In this document: one piece after another, positions 1 to 8,703 of the stretch
Position numbering within the stretch: the first letter of the stretch is position 1
Layout of the letters: each line of letters opens with the position of its first letter
Origin: CALOFP01 sp942492635
GTDB lineage: Bacteria > UBP6 > UBA1177 > CALOFP01
Length of the DNA stretch: 64,000 nt
Assembly (NCBI GenBank): GCA_942492635.1
Contig: CALOFP010000002.1
Span: forward strand, 744,001 to 808,000
Direction: 5' to 3'
Position numbers and translations under genes: made by a program
The notes under the pieces: model-generated
Databases searched by the model: none
Told to the model about the DNA's origin: nothing
Seen by the model: only the letters and a program-made list of their open reading frames with translations

Positions 1-663
1 CTTACAGCGCAGATAAACAGTGCCAGAGGTGTGGAAATTGAAAGGGTGATTGAAACGCCTTCTGAAATTCCGAAGAATTCCGAAATTGCTGAAAGGAAAT
101 CCCTTCTCAAAACAGCGTTGGAGCGGCGACCTCTTATTAAAGTGTGGCGGGAAAAGGCGGAGCTTGAAAGAGCTGCTGCGGAAAAAATCGAAAATGAGGG
201 GCTTCCCGATATTACGGCTTGGGCGGGTTACCGTTTCAGGAAGGAATCGGGAATGGATGAAGGGGTCGATTTTATAACTTTGGGTATCAGCATACCGATT
301 CCATTCGATTACACCGGAGGTGTGAATTCAAGGAAATCCGCACGGAAATACAGCGCTCTGGCTGCCGAAGGCCGAGTGAAATCCATTTCGAACGATATCG
401 GTTTTTCCCTTGAAAAGGCCCTGGCTACCTTGGAAAGATTCATGAAAAGAATAGAGAAATATAGGAATGTTATCATTCCCGGCGCTGAAAGAGAACTGAA
501 AAGTGCTATCGCGCTCTATGTTTCAGGCGGAGCCGGTTTCGAACCGCTCTATCAGAGCCAGATCAATCTCATAATGCTGGAAAGGCAGCTCGTTATGGCG
601 GAACTCAAGATAAAAATAGAGAGAATAAAAATAGATATGATTACAGGGGGAATTGAAAAATGA
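1..663 (+). CDS. TolC-family outer-membrane efflux protein, C-terminal part (cut by window edge)
   Basis: The reading frame is open from base 1, so the gene begins outside the window; only about 220 C-terminal residues are visible. The segment is long amphipathic helix with alternating Glu/Lys/Arg and a beta-type stretch (ITAWAGYRF, then ITLGISIPIPF) typical of the second half of TolC/CusC outer-membrane channels. Its stop overlaps the start of the next gene (ATGA), which encodes a CusB-type adaptor followed by a CusA-type pump, so it is most likely the outer-membrane channel of this heavy-metal RND system. A GTG at 31 could be mistaken for a start but sits mid-protein. Family assignment is fairly secure; the metal specificity comes from context. 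Confidence 0.8.
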   Translation, partial: LTAQINSARGVEIERVIETPSEIPKNSEIAERKSLLKTALERRPLIKVWREKAELERAAAEKIENEGLPDITAWAGYRFRKESGMDEGVDFITLGISIPIPFDYTGGVNSRKSARKYSALAAEGRVKSISNDIGFSLEKALATLERFMKRIEKYRNVIIPGAERELKSAIALYVSGGAGFEPLYQSQINLIMLERQLVMAELKIKIERIKIDMITGGIEK

Positions 664-1877
664 AAGCTTTTCTGACGGGATTTACACTGTTGCTGCTGTT
701 TTTTTCTCCCGTGTTTTTCCATCTCCACGGAGAGGAAAATGGGCACGATCATAAAAACGAGCAGTCGAATCTCTACACATGCCCGATGCATCCGCAGATT
801 GTACAGGAGGGGCCCGGAAGCTGTCCCATATGCGGGATGGATCTCGTTCCGGCCGAAAAAAAGACAAAAAAGGCGGGCTCCAAGGATGCGATAGTTATTG
901 ATCCGGCTGTTGTGCAGAACATGGGGGTGAGGATTGACGCTGTAAAGAAGGGTAAACTTTTCAAAAACATCCGCACATACGGACGTGTTGAAACCGCGGA
1001 TAACAGGGTCAGTGTGGTTAACCTCCGCTTCGGAGGGTGGGTGGAGAAAATTCATGCGGATCGGATCGGGCAGCGGGTTTCGATGGGGCAGAAGCTGCTC
1101 GATATATATTCCCCCGAGATTTTTGCGGCGAAGAAGGAGTACCTGATGGCTCTGAAAAGTTACGGCTCCGACCATGGAATAACTTCCGCTTCTCGTGAGA
1201 AGTTGATTCTTCTCGGGATCGGTTCGAAAGAGATCTCGGAAATAGGGGATACAGAGAAAATCGATCCGATATTTACTGTCCGTTCTCCGTCATCCGGGGT
1301 CATTTACAGAAAAAGTGTTGTGGCGGGTTCACGAATTATGGCTGGAAAGGATCTTTATGAAATTCACGATCTCAGCCGTTTATGGGTCAAGGCGGAGGTT
1401 TACGATTTCGATGCCGGATGGTTGAAAAAGGGGATGCCGGTGAAGATAGATTTTACCGTTCCCGGAGTTGAAACTGTGGGAGGGGTTGTTTCCTACATCT
1501 ATCCCCACCTTAATCTCAAATCCAGAACAGTCACTGTGAGAATCGAAATTTCATCCTCGAAAGGGATGGTGAAACCGGGAATGATAGCGACGTTGAACCT
1601 GGTTGCAGAACGGGTTGAAACTCATGTTCTTGTTCCAAGCGAGGCTGTTCTGTACACGGGTGAGAAGACGGTTGTTTTTGTGGCTGAAGGCATTGGGAAG
1701 TATGCGGCAAGAGAGATTGATACGGGGTTTGTGGGAGACAACGGTTTTACGGAGGTTAAATCCGGACTTGAGGAAGGGGAAAATGTTGTCGTTTCCGGTC
1801 AGTTTCTTCTCGACAGTGAGAGTCAGCTGCGAGAGGCGATCGAAAAATTCCGACATAAAAAGCTGCATGGGCATTGA
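660..1877 (+). CDS. cusB: Heavy-metal RND efflux periplasmic adaptor (CusB-like) with N-terminal metal-binding domain
   Basis: This 405-residue protein starts with a hydrophobic signal segment (residues 1-20) and a His-rich stretch (HLHGEENGHDHK). Residues about 39-64 form a heavy-metal-binding domain of the CPMHP...GSCPICGMDLVP type, common in copper and silver systems. The remainder is a membrane-fusion adaptor with barrel-sandwich (RFGGWVEKIHADRIGQRV), helical hairpin and beta-barrel parts, ending LREAIEKFRHKKLHGH. It would sit in the periplasm and link the inner-membrane pump to the outer-membrane channel. Its ATG overlaps the upstream stop and the pump gene follows 29 bases later, indicating one operon. 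The metal is inferred as Cu(I)/Ag(I) from this domain and from the DUF3347 gene downstream. Confidence 0.9.
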   Translation: MKAFLTGFTLLLLFFSPVFFHLHGEENGHDHKNEQSNLYTCPMHPQIVQEGPGSCPICGMDLVPAEKKTKKAGSKDAIVIDPAVVQNMGVRIDAVKKGKLFKNIRTYGRVETADNRVSVVNLRFGGWVEKIHADRIGQRVSMGQKLLDIYSPEIFAAKKEYLMALKSYGSDHGITSASREKLILLGIGSKEISEIGDTEKIDPIFTVRSPSSGVIYRKSVVAGSRIMAGKDLYEIHDLSRLWVKAEVYDFDAGWLKKGMPVKIDFTVPGVETVGGVVSYIYPHLNLKSRTVTVRIEISSSKGMVKPGMIATLNLVAERVETHVLVPSEAVLYTGEKTVVFVAEGIGKYAAREIDTGFVGDNGFTEVKSGLEEGENVVVSGQFLLDSESQLREAIEKFRHKKLHGH

Positions 1878-1906
1878 GTCGAAGAAACGAGAAATGAGGT
1901 AACGCA

Positions 1907-4900
1907 ATGATCCGTTGGATTATAGAAAAGTGCATTGAAAACAGGCTTATGGTGCTGATAACGGTTTTTATTCTCACGGCTGTCGGAATCTACGAAACAT
2001 ACAGGACGCCGGTGGATGCAATTCCCGATCTTTCGGATGTTCAGGTAATTGTCTACACACCCTACCAGGGACAGGCTCCACAGGTTGTGGAAGATCAGGT
2101 GACCTATCCGCTCACTACGGCGATGCTCTCCGTTCCTTACGCGAAGAATGTCCGAGGATTTTCATTTTTCGGATACTCCCTCGTCTATGTAATATTTGAA
2201 GACGGCACGGATATCTACTGGGCTCGCAGCCGGGTTATGGAATCTCTCAACTTTGTTTCCGGAAGACTTCCCGAAGGTGTTTCCCCGCGGCTGGGACCGG
2301 ATGCAAGCGGAGTAGGCTGGGCCTTCATCTATACATTGAAATCGGATAGGCACGATCTTTCAGAGCTTCGATCGATCCAGGATTTTTATCTCAGGTACGA
2401 ACTGATGAGCGTGACGGGTGTTTCCGAAGTGGCAGGAGCGGGAGGATTCGTAAGGCAGTATCAGATAGAGGTCGATCCCGATCTTATGCGGGCGTACGGC
2501 GTTACGCTGAATGATGTCAATAGTGCCGTTAAGAGATCAAATATGGATGTGGGTGGCCGCCTGCTCGAGCAGGCGGAGACCGAATTCATGATCCGCAGCA
2601 GGGGCTATGTCCGGTCGATAAAAGATCTTGAGACAATTCCCCTGAAGGTCGATCCTGAAACCCATGTGCCGGTTCTTCTTTCACAGGTAGCAAAGATTCA
2701 TATGGGACCGGAAATTCGGCGGGGAGTAATCGAACTGAACGGCGAAGGTGAAGCTGTGAGCGGAATTGTGGTGGTGCGCTACGGAGAAAATGCACTTGAA
2801 GTAATCCGAAGAGTGAAGGAAAGGCTTGAGGAGATTAAGCCGGGACTTCCTGAAGGTGTCGAAATCGTAACAAGCTACGACAGATCTTCACTCATCGAAA
2901 GGGCCATAGATACCCTTAAGAGCACACTTTTGAAGGAGCTTCTTGTTGTCGCCTTTATCTGCATTATTTTTCTACTTCACATCAGGAGTGCATTTGTAAC
3001 CGTCTTCACGGTGCCCGTAGGCGTGATTTTAAGCTTCATTGTGATGAATTTATTGAATATTAATGCAAATATCATGAGTCTTTCAGGTATTGCGATCGCT
3101 ATCGGCGTCATGGTGGATGCATCCATAGTAATGGTCGAAAACCTTCATAAAATAAAGGAGAAACATGAGCATCTATCTCACTTGAAAATGGTGAAAATGG
3201 CTGCGGTTGAAGTGGGCCCGGCCCTATTCTTTTCACTTCTCGTGGTGACGGTCAGTTTTCTTCCCGTTTTTACTCTTCAGCAGCAGGAGGGAAGGCTCTT
3301 TTCCCCGCTTGCATACACCAAAACATTTGCAATGGCGATAAGTTCGATTCTCGCAATCACTATCGTTCCCGTACTGATGTATTACCTCGTTAAGGGAAAG
3401 ACCGTGAGCGAGAAGAAAAACCCCATGAGCAGGATCGTAATATTCTTTTACCGGCCGATTATCCGTTTCGTCCTTCATTTTCCGAAGCTTACGATTCTCT
3501 TTGCACTTCTTCTGTTTCTGGCCACATGGTATCCTTTCATGAGAATAGGCAGCGAGTTCATGCCTCCCCTCAACGAGGGGGACATTCTCTACATGCCGAC
3601 GACTCCTCCCGGAATCAGCATCACAAAGGCGAAGGAGCTTCTCCAGCAGACGGACAAGATTATCAAAAGTCATCCCCAGGTCGCCAATGTATTGGGAAAG
3701 GCCGGCAGGGCCGATACGGCGACGGATCCGGCTCCCCTCAGCATGCTTGAAACCCACATCATTCTCAAACCGCAGGAGGAGTGGCCGGAGGGAAAGACGA
3801 TCGAGAATGTTATCCGTGAACTGGATGAAATGGTTCAGTTTCCCGGCCTAACCAACTCATGGACAATGCCGATAAAGACAAGGATCGATATGCTTGCAAC
3901 AGGAATAAAAACTCCTGTCGGAATAAAACTTCTGGGAGACGATCTGAAGGAACTGTCGGAAATAGGTGAAAAGATAGAGGCGCTTGTTGGTGAGATGGAA
4001 GGTGTCAGTTCCGTCTTTTCAGAACGTGTCGTAGGCGGCAACTACATCGAAATCGAAGTGAATAGAGATCATGCAGCCCGTTACGGACTTAAAATCGGAG
4101 ATGTTCAGGATGTGATAAAAACAGCTCTGGGAGGTATGAACATCTCTTTCACTATCGAAGGTTTGGAGCGCTATCCGGTCAATGTTCGTTATCCGAGAGA
4201 TTTCAGGAACAGTATCGAGAAGTTGAAGCGTCTCGCTGTTCAAACTCCGATGAAGCATACTGTTCCGCTTGCCGATATTGCAGATATCAGGATCATAAAA
4301 GGTCCGCCGGCAATAAAAAGTGAAAACGCCAGAAGAACCGCATGGATCTATGTCGATCTCAAGACAGACGACATCGGAGGTTTTGTTGAAAGAGCGAAAA
4401 ACCTTGTCGGGAAGGAGGTTTCCCTGCCTGCAGGAGTTTCTCTTGTCTGGTCCGGCCAGTACGAATATATGGAAAGAGCCTCAAAGAGGCTGAAGATAGT
4501 GGTTCCTCTGACGATTGCCCTTATTTTCATGCTGCTTTTCATGCACTTTCGGTCGGTTACCGAATCGATGATCGTCATGCTCACGCTCCCTTTCGCCATG
4601 ATCGGCGGAGTGTGGATTATGTATCTTCTCGGCTACAACCTCTCGGTTGCCGTAATCGTCGGATTCATAGCCCTTGCCGGATTGGCTGCGGAAACCGGTG
4701 TGATTATGCTGGTATATCTTGACGAGAGTTACCATAGACAGAGGAAGGATCACAAAATCAGGTCCATCAAGGACCTCCAGAAGGCGGTGTCCGAAGGAGC
4801 TGTTCTAAGAGTCAGACCCAAACTGATGACTGTCGCAACTGATCTTTTCGCCATAGTTCCCATAATGTTTGTCGACACGACAGGATCGAGGGTGATGAAG

Positions 4901-5065
4901 AGAATTGCAGCTCCAATGGTCGGCGGTGTCTTCAGCTCCATGATTCTGACACTTGTGATTATTCCTGCTATCTACCTGCTCTGGAAGAAATTCTGCGACA
5001 GGAAGCTTTTGGAAGGGCATGATCATAAAAAGGAGCACAAAGAGTTCAGGGAGGATAAAAAATGA
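1907..5065 (+). CDS. cusA: Heavy-metal efflux RND pump (CusA/CzcA family)
   Basis: At 1052 residues this has the usual length of an HME-RND inner-membrane proton antiporter. The start is supported by GAGGT just upstream of ATG 1907. Family marks include the N-terminal VDAIPDLSDVQVIVYT segment, the TM4 charge-relay stretch GVMVDASIVMVENLHK, two large periplasmic loops, and a C-terminal half repeating the transmembrane pattern with GLAAETGVIMLVYLDESY. It ends in a His/Lys-rich tail (GHDHKKEHKEF). It would draw metal ions from the periplasm or membrane and expel them through the adaptor and channel encoded upstream. CusA (Cu/Ag) is favoured over CzcA (Zn/Co/Cd) because of the metal-binding modules in its neighbours. 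Confidence 0.93.
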   Translation: MIRWIIEKCIENRLMVLITVFILTAVGIYETYRTPVDAIPDLSDVQVIVYTPYQGQAPQVVEDQVTYPLTTAMLSVPYAKNVRGFSFFGYSLVYVIFEDGTDIYWARSRVMESLNFVSGRLPEGVSPRLGPDASGVGWAFIYTLKSDRHDLSELRSIQDFYLRYELMSVTGVSEVAGAGGFVRQYQIEVDPDLMRAYGVTLNDVNSAVKRSNMDVGGRLLEQAETEFMIRSRGYVRSIKDLETIPLKVDPETHVPVLLSQVAKIHMGPEIRRGVIELNGEGEAVSGIVVVRYGENALEVIRRVKERLEEIKPGLPEGVEIVTSYDRSSLIERAIDTLKSTLLKELLVVAFICIIFLLHIRSAFVTVFTVPVGVILSFIVMNLLNINANIMSLSGIAIAIGVMVDASIVMVENLHKIKEKHEHLSHLKMVKMAAVEVGPALFFSLLVVTVSFLPVFTLQQQEGRLFSPLAYTKTFAMAISSILAITIVPVLMYYLVKGKTVSEKKNPMSRIVIFFYRPIIRFVLHFPKLTILFALLLFLATWYPFMRIGSEFMPPLNEGDILYMPTTPPGISITKAKELLQQTDKIIKSHPQVANVLGKAGRADTATDPAPLSMLETHIILKPQEEWPEGKTIENVIRELDEMVQFPGLTNSWTMPIKTRIDMLATGIKTPVGIKLLGDDLKELSEIGEKIEALVGEMEGVSSVFSERVVGGNYIEIEVNRDHAARYGLKIGDVQDVIKTALGGMNISFTIEGLERYPVNVRYPRDFRNSIEKLKRLAVQTPMKHTVPLADIADIRIIKGPPAIKSENARRTAWIYVDLKTDDIGGFVERAKNLVGKEVSLPAGVSLVWSGQYEYMERASKRLKIVVPLTIALIFMLLFMHFRSVTESMIVMLTLPFAMIGGVWIMYLLGYNLSVAVIVGFIALAGLAAETGVIMLVYLDESYHRQRKDHKIRSIKDLQKAVSEGAVLRVRPKLMTVATDLFAIVPIMFVDTTGSRVMKRIAAPMVGGVFSSMILTLVIIPAIYLLWKKFCDRKLLEGHDHKKEHKEFREDKK

Positions 5066-5121
5066 TCTATTCTTTTTTAACGGAATATGAATTATCAACG
5101 GTTTGATTGAAGGAGATTGAA

Positions 5122-5607
5122 ATGAAGAAAGTACTTGCTATGCTGTCGGTTCTACTGTTCTTTTCCTTTCTTTTCGGAGGTGCGGAAAAGTTTGACAACC
5201 AGATGAAACCGCTTTTGGAGAGTTATCTTAATATCTATGAGATCCTCACCCAGGATAAAACCGAAGGAATTTCGGCGGAAGCGAAAAAGCTTATCCAACT
5301 TTCAAAAAAGGTTGATCCCGGGTCGGTTACAGGGGAACACAAGGCGCACTACAAGCATGTGCCGATGAATATTTCAAAAAGCGCAGGGATGATTTTGAAG
5401 GCCAAGAATATCCAGGAGATACGAGAAGCATTCAAAAAGCTTTCCCAACCTTTCTCCATGTGGGTCTCCATGTCCAAACCGAAGGGAATGAGCGTTGTCT
5501 ACTGCGGCATGGCAAAGGGAAGCTGGATACAGAAGAAAGGAAAAATCCAGAATCCCTACGACAGGAGAATGCCGAGATGCGGCACGATTGTCGGCGGGGA
5601 GAAGTAG
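5122..5607 (+). CDS. Exported DUF3347-type metal-binding protein
   Basis: This 161-residue protein has a signal peptide (MKKVLAMLSVLLFFSFLFGG). The start at ATG 5122 is chosen because AAGGAG lies six bases upstream; a TTG at 5107 is in frame but has no such site. The C-terminal part carries SVVYCGMAKGSWIQKKG, NPYD and MPRCGTIV, matching the DUF3347 pattern (CPM...W..N.YYG..M..CG) seen as an extra domain at the end of many CusB adaptors. Here it is a separate gene at the end of the cus operon, presumably a periplasmic partner of the pump. The Cys, Met and His residues are candidate copper ligands; the function is inferred from family and position. Confidence 0.72.
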   Translation: MKKVLAMLSVLLFFSFLFGGAEKFDNQMKPLLESYLNIYEILTQDKTEGISAEAKKLIQLSKKVDPGSVTGEHKAHYKHVPMNISKSAGMILKAKNIQEIREAFKKLSQPFSMWVSMSKPKGMSVVYCGMAKGSWIQKKGKIQNPYDRRMPRCGTIVGGEK

Positions 5608-5614
5608 ATGAGGT

Positions 5615-5638
5615 CCTCCCCCTTATCATAAGGGGAGG
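5615..5638 (+). terminator. GC-rich hairpin after the cus operon, possible terminator
   Basis: CCTCCCC and GGGGAGG with flanking TTAT/ATAA form a near-perfect stem around a 1-2 base loop, eight bases after the last gene of the efflux operon. No strong T-tract follows, so termination is plausible but not proven; it could also protect the 3' end of the mRNA. Confidence 0.45.
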
Positions 5639-5886
5639 AAATAGGCGGGGCTATTCCCCGATACAGATCCACACGATCCCTGAAAATTGCAGGTATCGGG
5701 AGGTCTTTAAAAACATTTTCCCTCTCCAATCAACTCTTGAATTGATTATGAAACAAATATTATGGTTAATCCATCGGTTAAAATTATCATGAAACAAATA
5801 TCGCCGCCGTTCCGGCAGCTGAAATCAGGAAAATAAAAATATCACGCCCGAAAAAACGGCTGTCCGTAGCATATTAATTTTTTAGA

Positions 5887-5952
5887 GATCAATCCAGCCG
5901 CTATTTCAATCAGGATGCAAATAATTTCATCTTTCCGGCGGCTGGATTGGTC
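5887..5952. repeat. Long inverted repeat in the gene-free stretch before IS91 copy 1
   Basis: Two 15-base arms (GATCAATCCAGCCGC at 5887-5901 and its complement at 5938-5952) match at 14 of 15 positions and enclose a 36-base loop. A second inverted pair lies at 6039-6052/6076-6088 (ATTCCTTTTCATGA against TCATGAAAGGAAT), nesting a GGTCTC/GAGACC pair. The 5608-6278 stretch otherwise shows no convincing gene; the 90-codon frame at 5976-6248 runs through repeat debris. Confidence 0.5.
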
Positions 5953-6084
5953 ATTATTTTTTATTTGAGGTCAAATTGAAACCGGAGGCGGAATTATTTC
6001 ATTTAAGAAAATTGTGTGGCAAAAATGGTCTCGCCGCTATTCCTTTTCATGAACGAAGATCTTTTGAGACCGCACTCATGAAAG

Positions 6085-6176
6085 GAATAAGGATATATTG
6101 TGCGAAGCTACAATATCATCCGATATTGCACAAGCCCGGAGCGGGTTTAAACTATATCGGTAGGAAATATATTCTG
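6085..6176 (-). repeat. Diverged solo right (ori-type) end of an IS91-family relative
   Basis: This stretch closely resembles 54412-54512, the right end of IS91 copy 2, in the same orientation, including the hairpin arms around ATATCATCCGATAT and the CCCGGAGCGGG block, but with scattered substitutions (for example GCACAAGCCC for GAACTAGCCC). It faces opposite to copy 1. With the matching left-end relict at 8949-8975 it marks an older element into which copy 1 inserted. Confidence 0.7.
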
Positions 6177-6397
6177 AAAAGCAATCTGATGGAGATCAAA
6201 TCACCTTTCATTTCATTATATCCTTTATCTACATTTAAGCTGTTTTGATGAACGTATAGGTGTATGTCGAAATAGCATTATTGAACTAAGCCGCTCCGCG
6301 GCAGTTTTCTGAAACAAATTCAAGAATAGATATAACTTTATGGAAAAAGAGTGGTGTTCACGGGGAACACCACCATTACAAGAAATGGAGTTATATC

Positions 6398-7299
6398 ATG
6401 CAGAAATCAAACGCACAAGAATTCGAGCATCTTTATTCACTTTACCAGGAAAATCTCAAGTTACAGGGTAAGGTAGAAACTACTATTGCCGCCTACAGCA
6501 GAGCGGTACGCAGGTTCGCGGAATTTTTCGACTATTCGATTATCGACCTTAAAAGGAACGACATGAAGCGTTACTTCGGTCAAATGATCGATAATTTTTC
6601 ATGGGGAAAGGTTAACACCGAATTATGTGCCGTTAAGTTTTTCTGGAAATTCGTCATTGAAAAACCGCTTGATTGGGACAAAATCGTAAAGCCTCAGAAT
6701 TTCAGGACTCTCCCTGATGTTCTCAGTCTTCGTGAGACAACGGAGCTTTTAAAATCGTTCCGAAAACCATGTTACAGAGCCCTCTTTTTTACAATATACA
6801 GCATGGGGCTTCGAATTTCAGAAGCGCTGAATCTGAAATGTGGAGATATCGACAGCGACCGTATGTTCGTTCACATCCGCTGCAGCAAGAGAAACAAGGA
6901 TCGCTATGTTCCGCTGCCTGAACCGACTCTCGAAATCCTTCGTGACTATTGGAAAACCCATAGAAACCGGAACCTTCTATTTCCTCTTCTGATGGGTGAC
7001 CCGAAACGGATAAGAAATACCGATCGCCATATGACACCATATTCTGTTCAATCGGCAATCAGGAAGGCTGTCGAGGAAGTCGGAATTAAAAAAAGATCAC
7101 CACTCATTCCCTCAGGCACTGCTATGCGACTCACCTTCTTGAGGCAGGTCTTACCATCCCTCAGATAAAGGCGAACATGGGACATTCAAGTGTAATAACC
7201 ACACTCAACTACCTGCAGATCACAAAAGAAGCCGGTCAAAACGCGGATAACGTTATCGAACAGATAATTTCAGCTGTTTATTCGGAAATTACAAAATGA
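6398..7299 (+). CDS. Tyrosine recombinase of the IS91-type element, split by a -1 frameshift at an A7 tract
   Basis: The 0 frame runs 6398-7168 (256 residues) and begins with a SAM-like core-binding domain followed by the catalytic domain (MGLRISEALNLKCGDI holds the first catalytic Arg). After VGIKK, at A7 (7088-7094), the 0 frame loses the family pattern. The -1 frame instead gives ITTHSLRHCYATHLLEAGL, then MGHSSVITTLNYLQI, that is the HxLRH, GH and Tyr catalytic elements, and stops at 7299. That stop overlaps the transposase start (ATGA). Copy 2 has the identical tract and break. Either a shared ancestral mutation or expression by slippage is possible; the preserved -1 frame in both copies favours slippage. 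The product probably resolves or processes transposition intermediates. Confidence 0.8.
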
Positions 7300-8399
7300 T
7301 TGCACTCGCCAACGTATTTGAAAATCACGGCGCGAAGACATTGGAAACGTTTGGCGAAATACTGCGTCCGGAGTGTTTTACGGCGATGCGCAGAATACAG
7401 GAGTGCCGCACCGCGGCCTCCGGCGAGCTGCATTACAGCTGTCCTGCGTGCGGAGCCGAGCGGCAGGTTTACCAGTCGTGTGGTCACAGAAGCTGTCCCC
7501 GTTGCCAGAACCATCTGACCACGGAATGGTTGGAGAAACAGAAGGCGAAACTGTTGCCTGTGAAATACTTCATGGTCACGTTTACAATTCCGACGGAACT
7601 GCATGTAATCGCGATGAGGCACGGCCGCCAATTCTACGACATGATGTTCAAGGCTTCCGCCGAGGCGATGAAGCAGCTGGCAGCGAACAAGAAACATCTG
7701 GGCGGAGAGATCGGTTTTACCGGTGTTTTCCACAGCAACAGCAGGCGACTCAATTACCATCCGCACATCCACTACATCGTGCCGTCAGGAGCCATCTGCG
7801 AAAACGGCAGAGCATGGAAAGAGAAAAAGGGAAAGTATCTCATGCCTGCAAAGGTTCTTTCTTTGCTTTTCAGAGGCAAACTGATTGCATTAATGAAAGA
7901 AAAAGAGATGGAAATCCCCGTCGATCTTTATAAAAAAGATTGGGTTATCGATGTAAAGAATACAGGAACAGGACAGCCTGGCCTAGAGTATCTTTCGCGC
8001 TACCTTTACAGAGGCGTCATATCCGAAAAAAGGATTCTTAAGGATGAGAATGGAGAAGTAACATTCCGCTATACCGATTCGGGATCGAAAAAAGAGGAAA
8101 CGCGTACTCTTTCCGGCGAAACCTTTCTCTACCTTGTGTTGAAACATGTGCTACCCAAGGGATTCAGAAGGTGCAGAGATTATGGTTTTCTTCACGGCAA
8201 CTCCAAGAAAAAAATTGAACTTACTTCAACTCATGCTCAATGTCGTAATAACCGGATCGGAAGAAAAAGTAAAACGGCCGACCTGCAAATGCAAATCATG
8301 CAAAAAGGAAATGGTTCTCAAGGCAATCATCCCACAGGAATCAGGCGTTTTTATCAGCATCCGTGCCGGGCCTTGAGCAGATCGAATATGACGTTTTGA
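7296..8399 (+). CDS. IS91-family HUH (Y2) transposase, copy 1, frameshifted near the C-terminus
   Basis: The N-terminus holds the zinc-binding domain (CRTAAS...CPACG...CGHRSCPRC), followed by the HUH motif HPHIHYIV and the paired tyrosines in YLSRYLYRG, defining an IS91 replicative rolling-circle transposase. At about 8208-8214 this copy has seven A residues where copy 2 has six, so the last roughly 55 residues are read in the wrong frame. The correct ending (SCKKEM...) continues in the other frame to 8376. The catalytic core is intact but the C-terminal CKCKSC zinc-like motif is lost, so this copy may be inactive. Between residues 34 and 55 it differs from copy 2 by K/Q, L/H and E/A changes. 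Confidence 0.88.
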   Translation: MIALANVFENHGAKTLETFGEILRPECFTAMRRIQECRTAASGELHYSCPACGAERQVYQSCGHRSCPRCQNHLTTEWLEKQKAKLLPVKYFMVTFTIPTELHVIAMRHGRQFYDMMFKASAEAMKQLAANKKHLGGEIGFTGVFHSNSRRLNYHPHIHYIVPSGAICENGRAWKEKKGKYLMPAKVLSLLFRGKLIALMKEKEMEIPVDLYKKDWVIDVKNTGTGQPGLEYLSRYLYRGVISEKRILKDENGEVTFRYTDSGSKKEETRTLSGETFLYLVLKHVLPKGFRRCRDYGFLHGNSKKKIELTSTHAQCRNNRIGRKSKTADLQMQIMQKGNGSQGNHPTGIRRFYQHPCRALSRSNMTF

Positions 8400-8639
8400 A
8401 AAATTGGAAATCATTTTAATAAAAGAAGAATGTATAACTGTGTCTTATGGAGAAAAAATGGATAAAAAGATCATAAAACAAGAGACTTGATAGTTTAGTC
8501 GGGAAAAGATGATGCAATTAAGTAGAAAATCGTATCACTTTTGCGAAGTATGATACTTCATTTTTCTAAAAGCTGACGTGAAACTGTCGGGCTTCGACAC
8601 CTCTATCCAGAATATATTTCCTAATTAATATAGTGTAAA

Positions 8640-8703
8640 CCCGCTCCGGGCTAGTTCAATATCGGATGATATTGTGGCTTCGCACAATATATCCTTATTC
8701 ATT
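8640..8703 (+). other. Putative ori-type right end of IS91 copy 1
   Basis: The terminal 64 bases contain stacked hairpins: CCCG-ctc-CGGG (8640-8650), AATATC-ggat-GATATT (8658-8673) and ATTGTG-gcttcg-CACAAT (8671-8688). The last two overlap and so could alternate. Such subterminal stems are typical of IS91 origins. The same structure is kept at 54412-54475 and, in diverged form, at 6085-6176. The 240 bases between the transposase stop and this end are non-coding. Confidence 0.6.

Larger units (their letters stand above)
6279..8703 (+). mobile_element. IS91-family element, copy 1 (tyrosine recombinase + HUH transposase)
   Basis: The limits are set by comparison with the inverted copy at 54412-56835: identity starts at TATTGAAC (6279) and stops after CCTTATTCATT (8703), giving 2425 bases against 2424. 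It contains a tyrosine recombinase gene and an IS91-type Y2/HUH transposase, an arrangement known in this family. There is no target duplication, as expected for rolling-circle transposition. The left end has a GCCGC-tcc-GCGGC stem, and ATTGAACTA at the left recurs inverted as TAGTTCAAT near the right end. It differs from copy 2 by one inserted A in the transposase and by a patch of substitutions at 7398-7460. It lies inside an older relict element. Confidence 0.88.

Noticed and set aside
5976..6248. 90-codon plus-strand frame before IS91 copy 1
   Set aside because: It runs through the right-end relict and an inverted repeat; no ribosome-binding site and no recognisable protein.
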